Part shown: positions 6,157-8,418 of the stretch, piece by piece
Layout: the number at the start of each line of letters is the position of its first letter
How positions within the stretch are numbered: the first letter of the stretch is position 1
Origin: CAZWKQ01 sp964634005
GTDB taxonomy: Bacteria > Bacteroidota > Bacteroidia > Bacteroidales > JACABE01
Length of the DNA stretch: 8,418 bases
Assembly (NCBI GenBank): GCA_964634005.1
Contig: CAZWKQ010000035.1
Coordinates: 1 to 8,418 of the forward strand
Reading direction: 5' to 3'
Notes under the pieces: model-generated
What the model saw: only the letters and a program-made list of their open reading frames with translations
Databases searched by the model: none
What the model was told of the DNA's origin: nothing
Translations under genes and position numbers: made by a program

Positions 6157-7542
6157 CTATTTACGAACTTTTCTGATAAATTCTTCGACCTCTTTAACAC
6201 CACCTTGATAAACAAGGTAACCGTTATAAGGTTCGCGTTTTGTAATTTCGTCGTTAATAGGAGTAAGCATCATTTCTTTGACTTTTTCGGGGTCGTCGGT
6301 TTGTCCGAGAACCCAACCCAGCTTAATATAAGCAGTTTCGGGCAGCATATTCATGGCAGGCACTATACCCTTTGCCATAAGGTCGCGACCTGTATCGTAA
6401 ACAAACATATGAGCGTATCCCCACAAAGTTTGGACAGTCATAAACATATGAACACCTTTTTTATGCGCCCTTTCGATAGCGGGATACAAAGGTTTATTAA
6501 CGTGTCCCAGCCCCGTTCCGGCTATAACTATACCTCTGTAGCCGTTATCAACAAGCGAGTCGATTATATCGGGCTGCATATTTGGATAGTAATAAACTAT
6601 AGACACTTTTTCCTCGAAATAGGGATAAATATCCACATTTCGGTCTTTACGTCTGTGGTTATAAACAGGTTTTATGGGATTAACACCTTTGCGGGTAATA
6701 GTAGCCAAAGGCACATCGCCAATGGTTCTGAAAGTAGAACGATACGAAGAGTGCATTTTTCTGACGCGAGTTCCTCTGTGCAAAAGGCCATACTCGTCCG
6801 AAGTAGGGCCAAACATACATACCATAACCTCGGCAATATCGCCATGACCGGCAGCAGTAGCGGCATGCATAAGGTTAAGAGCCGCATCGGAGCTTGGTCT
6901 GTCGGACGAACGCTGCGAACCAACCAAAACTATAGGTACAGGCGAATTCTGAACCATAAAAGTCAATGCCGCAGCAGTATGACTCAAGGTGTCGGTACCG
7001 TGTCCGATAATTATGCCGTCAATTCCGTTTTCGATTTCTTTTCCTATGGCAACAGCAAGCTTTTTGTACTGCTCGGGACCCATATTTTCGCTAAAAACAG
7101 CAAAAACTTTTTCAGTAGTCAAATTACAAATATCGGCCAATTCGGGTACAGCACCGTAAAGCTCGCCCGGAGAAAAGGCAGGGATAACGGCTCCGGTTCG
7201 GTAGTCTAATCGCGAGGCTATTGTACCTCCGGTGCCTATAAGTTTTACCTTAGGAAGCCCTTTTGTATAAGGGAACTCCTTCTCGGGTATTTTGTAATTT
7301 GCTTTTTTGTAGCCGGTTTCTTTCATATCGATAACATTCGAAATATCGATACCGATATTGTAGCCGGTAGCTATCTTCATAACTATATGCTTATCGTCAT
7401 CGTTTTCCGACCTTGGCAATATAGTTCCCTGAAACATACCTCTTGTTGTGTTTACAGTAGCTTGTCCCCAAACCCTTACGTTGTATTTTTTAAGCAATTC
7501 CAATGCAAGCCCTTTGTAACCCTGAAAAAAATCTTCGCTCAT
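6157..7542 (-). CDS. gatD: Glu-tRNA(Gln) amidotransferase subunit D (GatD-type asparaginase-like)
   Basis: This 461-residue protein has the full GatD layout. An N-terminal small beta-barrel covers about 20-75 (VRVWGQATVN, GYNIGIDISN), then an L-asparaginase-type domain covers about 97-435. Catalytic motifs are intact: GTGGTIAS with T107, GHGTDTLSHT with T183-D184, GSQRSSDRPSSDAALN, HRGTRVRKMHSS with K262, and GTGLGH. GVVLGQTDDP-like C-terminal sequence (WVLGQTDDPEKVKEMM) is also GatD-like. About 14 residues past YQG appear to extend the archaeal length. In archaea GatD releases ammonia from glutamine for GatE, which amidates Glu-tRNA(Gln). The N-terminal barrel separates it from ordinary asparaginases AnsA/AnsB. 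The GatDE system is classically archaeal, so presence here suggests transfer or an under-appreciated bacterial branch. gatE is not in the window. The protein has no signal peptide, so it is cytosolic. The start has no Shine-Dalgarno, as is normal for this phylum. Confidence 0.92.
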   Translation of the reverse strand: MSEDFFQGYKGLALELLKKYNVRVWGQATVNTTRGMFQGTILPRSENDDDKHIVMKIATGYNIGIDISNVIDMKETGYKKANYKIPEKEFPYTKGLPKVKLIGTGGTIASRLDYRTGAVIPAFSPGELYGAVPELADICNLTTEKVFAVFSENMGPEQYKKLAVAIGKEIENGIDGIIIGHGTDTLSHTAAALTFMVQNSPVPIVLVGSQRSSDRPSSDAALNLMHAATAAGHGDIAEVMVCMFGPTSDEYGLLHRGTRVRKMHSSYRSTFRTIGDVPLATITRKGVNPIKPVYNHRRKDRNVDIYPYFEEKVSIVYYYPNMQPDIIDSLVDNGYRGIVIAGTGLGHVNKPLYPAIERAHKKGVHMFMTVQTLWGYAHMFVYDTGRDLMAKGIVPAMNMLPETAYIKLGWVLGQTDDPEKVKEMMLTPINDEITKREPYNGYLVYQGGVKEVEEFIRKVRK

Positions 7543-7587
7543 ATTTCGACTTTGTAAGTTAGTTTTTATTGATAAGATTAATTTTCA

Positions 7588-7595
7588 CAAAAGTA
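7588..7595 (-). promoter_or_regulatory. Candidate -7 element for gatD
   Basis: The minus strand reads TACTTTTG here, an exact match to TAnnTTTG, about 46 bp before the gatD start. A -33 TTG at the usual spacing is not clear; TTTT is found there instead. It would drive gatD and, given the 21-bp gap, the EEP gene too. Confidence 0.45.
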
Positions 7596-7751
7596 GGTAT
7601 TTTTTCAAACAGCGAAAATTATTTTTATAAGCTTTTAATTTTAAGAGATATCTTCGTTGCAATACAAACAGTTATAATGAATGTTTACAATTACCCCAAA
7701 CATAATCGCTTTTATAATCCTTGAACATTTAGTAAGCACTTTGTACCAATC

Positions 7752-7928
7752 AAAATCCGCTTTATATAAATTTTGCGTTAAGAAATTGAATGGTTTTTAT
7801 CATGCGTTGGGCTTAGTAAGCAACCCTGAAGTGAGGAAGGGATAATCTTAGATTGAAAACTTTAAGCTTGTTTCCGAACGGCTTGGGTTGCGTGAGATAA
7901 AAAGCATTCAATTTTAGCAAATTTATAT
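7752..7928 (+). repeat. Core element, K-type copy C with outer flank
   Basis: The flank AAAATCCGC is followed by the element proper (7764-7928). The arms pair as ATATAAATTT, AATTGAATG.TTTTTATC (17 of 18) and GCAACCC/GGGTTGC. It is the inverted counterpart of 3698-3861 and 4230-4393. Together with modules M and S it mirrors the middle array across the gatD-EEP cassette. The 150 bp between the gatD promoter and here is AT-rich and holds nothing I can support. Confidence 0.88.
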
Positions 7929-7951
7929 GCAGCGGTGACTTTTCTTTGTTT

Positions 7952-8020
7952 TACCGAAGGTAAATATGTAATAGTTTAGTTCGCTTTCGCTCCTAAACTA
8001 AAACATATTTACGCTCGGTA
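7952..8020 (-). repeat. Hairpin module M, copy 2
   Basis: This is the reverse complement of 3606-3674 with only one base different that I can see. It begins TACCGAAGGTAAATATG and ends CGCTCGGTA, with the TTCGCTTTCGCTC loop in the middle. Near-identity with copy 1, on opposite strands about 4.3 kb apart, makes these a good substrate for inversion. Confidence 0.88.
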
Positions 8021-8027
8021 TTATAAC

Positions 8028-8056
8028 ACTTTCTTTTGGTGGCAGCAAAAGAAAGT
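8028..8056 (-). repeat. Hairpin S, copy 4
   Basis: An 11-bp stem, ACTTTCTTTTG with CAAAAGAAAGT, encloses GTGGCAG. The loop orientation agrees with the rest of this inverted unit. The 56 bp between it and hairpin H is AT-rich linker. Confidence 0.85.
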
Positions 8057-8112
8057 AAATAATAAATTACTATAAATTTGATATATTTCGTTGAATGTTT
8101 CTTATTTTAATA

Positions 8113-8155
8113 CAACTTTTTGTCTTGAAACAAAAAGTTGGAAAAAATTCAAGAC
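8113..8155 (-). repeat. Hairpin H, copy 4
   Basis: CAACTTTTTG (8113-8122) pairs with CAAAAAGTTG (8131-8140). The loop-side GTCTTGAA (8122-8129) exactly complements TTCAAGAC (8148-8155). This is the mirror image of copy 3, with the outer stem pair changed from T-A to C-G. Confidence 0.85.
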
Positions 8156-8156
8156 T

Positions 8157-8322
8157 GCAAATTCTTTGAAACAAAACCAAGCTTTTTTAAAACCTGCGCA
8201 ATCCAAACCGTTTCGGGATTGTACAGTTTTGTTCCAAATGATATTACTCGCCCGAAACTAAGGATTGCTTGCTTTTACCTCCCCTTTTTAAAAAAGCAGG
8301 TTTTGTATTTCAAATAATTTGA
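8157..8322 (-). repeat. Core element F3, strongly diverged copy
   Basis: It occupies the position that F1 and F2 take relative to hairpin H. Its stems are CAAAACC (8172-8178 with 8299-8305), GCTTTTTTAAAA (8181-8192 with 8286-8297), GCAATCC (8198-8204 with 8262-8268) and apical GTTTCGGG (8210-8217 with 8251-8258). Read on the minus strand it shares GGAGGTA..AG..AAGCAAT and AGTTTCGG with F2's GTAGGTA..AG..AAGCAAT and AGTTCCGA. Most other bases differ, so its kept pairing is informative. Confidence 0.75.
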
Positions 8323-8363
8323 TGTCGATTAATCTTTATTCAAACTTAAGTGTAATTGTTCTT

Positions 8364-8418
8364 AAAATCCGCCTTATATAAATTTGCGTTAAGAAATTGA
8401 ATGATTTTTATCATGCGT
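8364..8418 (+). repeat. Core element, K-type copy D (cut by window end)
   Basis: This copy matches 7753-7808 with about three differences, then the window stops. It lies about 40 bp past F3, the same spacing as between units of the middle array, so the array continues to the right. Confidence 0.88.

Noticed and set aside
6205..7209. Long plus-strand open frame (334 codons) opposite gatD
   Set aside because: It is antisense to a protein with complete GatD motifs; its translation shows no domain and is rich in H, S, R and N, as expected for a shadow frame.
7677..7724. Plus-strand mini-ORF MNVYNYPKHNRFYNP, divergent from gatD and ending just before the array
   Set aside because: It could be the 5' stub of another truncated gene, but 15 codons with only a weak TATCTTCG promoter-like match are not enough to call.

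Overview
The window reads as a low-GC Bacteroidota (Bacteroidetes) chromosome, probably Bacteroidales-like. Two long secreted proteins end in type IX secretion (T9SS) type A sorting domains. A small signal-peptide protein carries a PID-GG/hydrophobic/basic tail. Candidate promoters resemble the Bacteroidetes TAnnTTTG element, and no start has a Shine-Dalgarno box. All four intact genes and one gene remnant lie on the minus strand. I see no tRNA, rRNA, CRISPR array, transposase, integrase or reverse transcriptase.

Layout, left to right. (1) 1-150: edge of an inverted repeat array. (2) 171-3066: a 73-aa tail-anchored exported protein lies downstream of an 835-aa T9SS surface protein, probably in one transcript, with a terminator-like hairpin at 171-206. 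(3) 3303-3464: the last 38 codons of a lost gene with its own terminator, cut off where a repeat array begins. (4) 3460-4831: about 1.4 kb with no credible gene, filled with repeat units. (5) 4825-7542: gatD, an archaeal-type Glu-tRNA(Gln) amidotransferase subunit D, followed after 21 bp by a secreted endonuclease/exonuclease/phosphatase (EEP) protein with a T9SS tail. (6) 7752-8418: the same array in inverted orientation, running off the window.

The most unusual content is the array. I number four sub-elements: a ~165-bp long imperfect hairpin ('core element'), hairpin H, hairpin S and hairpin M. A unit reads core(+), H, S, M, core(-), then a ~40-bp spacer, then the next unit. All core elements appear to be one family. 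The copies at 3911-4080, 4486-4650 and 8157-8322, and the 'K' copies at 3698-3861, 4230-4393 and 7764-7928, share apical and internal motifs but have different stems. In each copy the two arms still match each other. One 7-bp helix occurs in four compensated states: GCGATAC, GCAATAC, GCAATCC and GCAACCC, each with its complement on the other arm. Hairpin H also shows paired stem changes. Its loop (WTCAAGA) complements a conserved TCTTGAW segment placed just before it, which suggests a pseudoknot or a two-state switch. These are by-eye observations. They point to a structured RNA or foldback DNA element whose structure is maintained, or to palindrome-correcting mutation.

The left and right arrays are inverted relative to the middle one, so both gene cassettes are bracketed by near-identical inverted repeats and could in principle invert. 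The gene remnant shows that the array is associated with gene loss or rearrangement.
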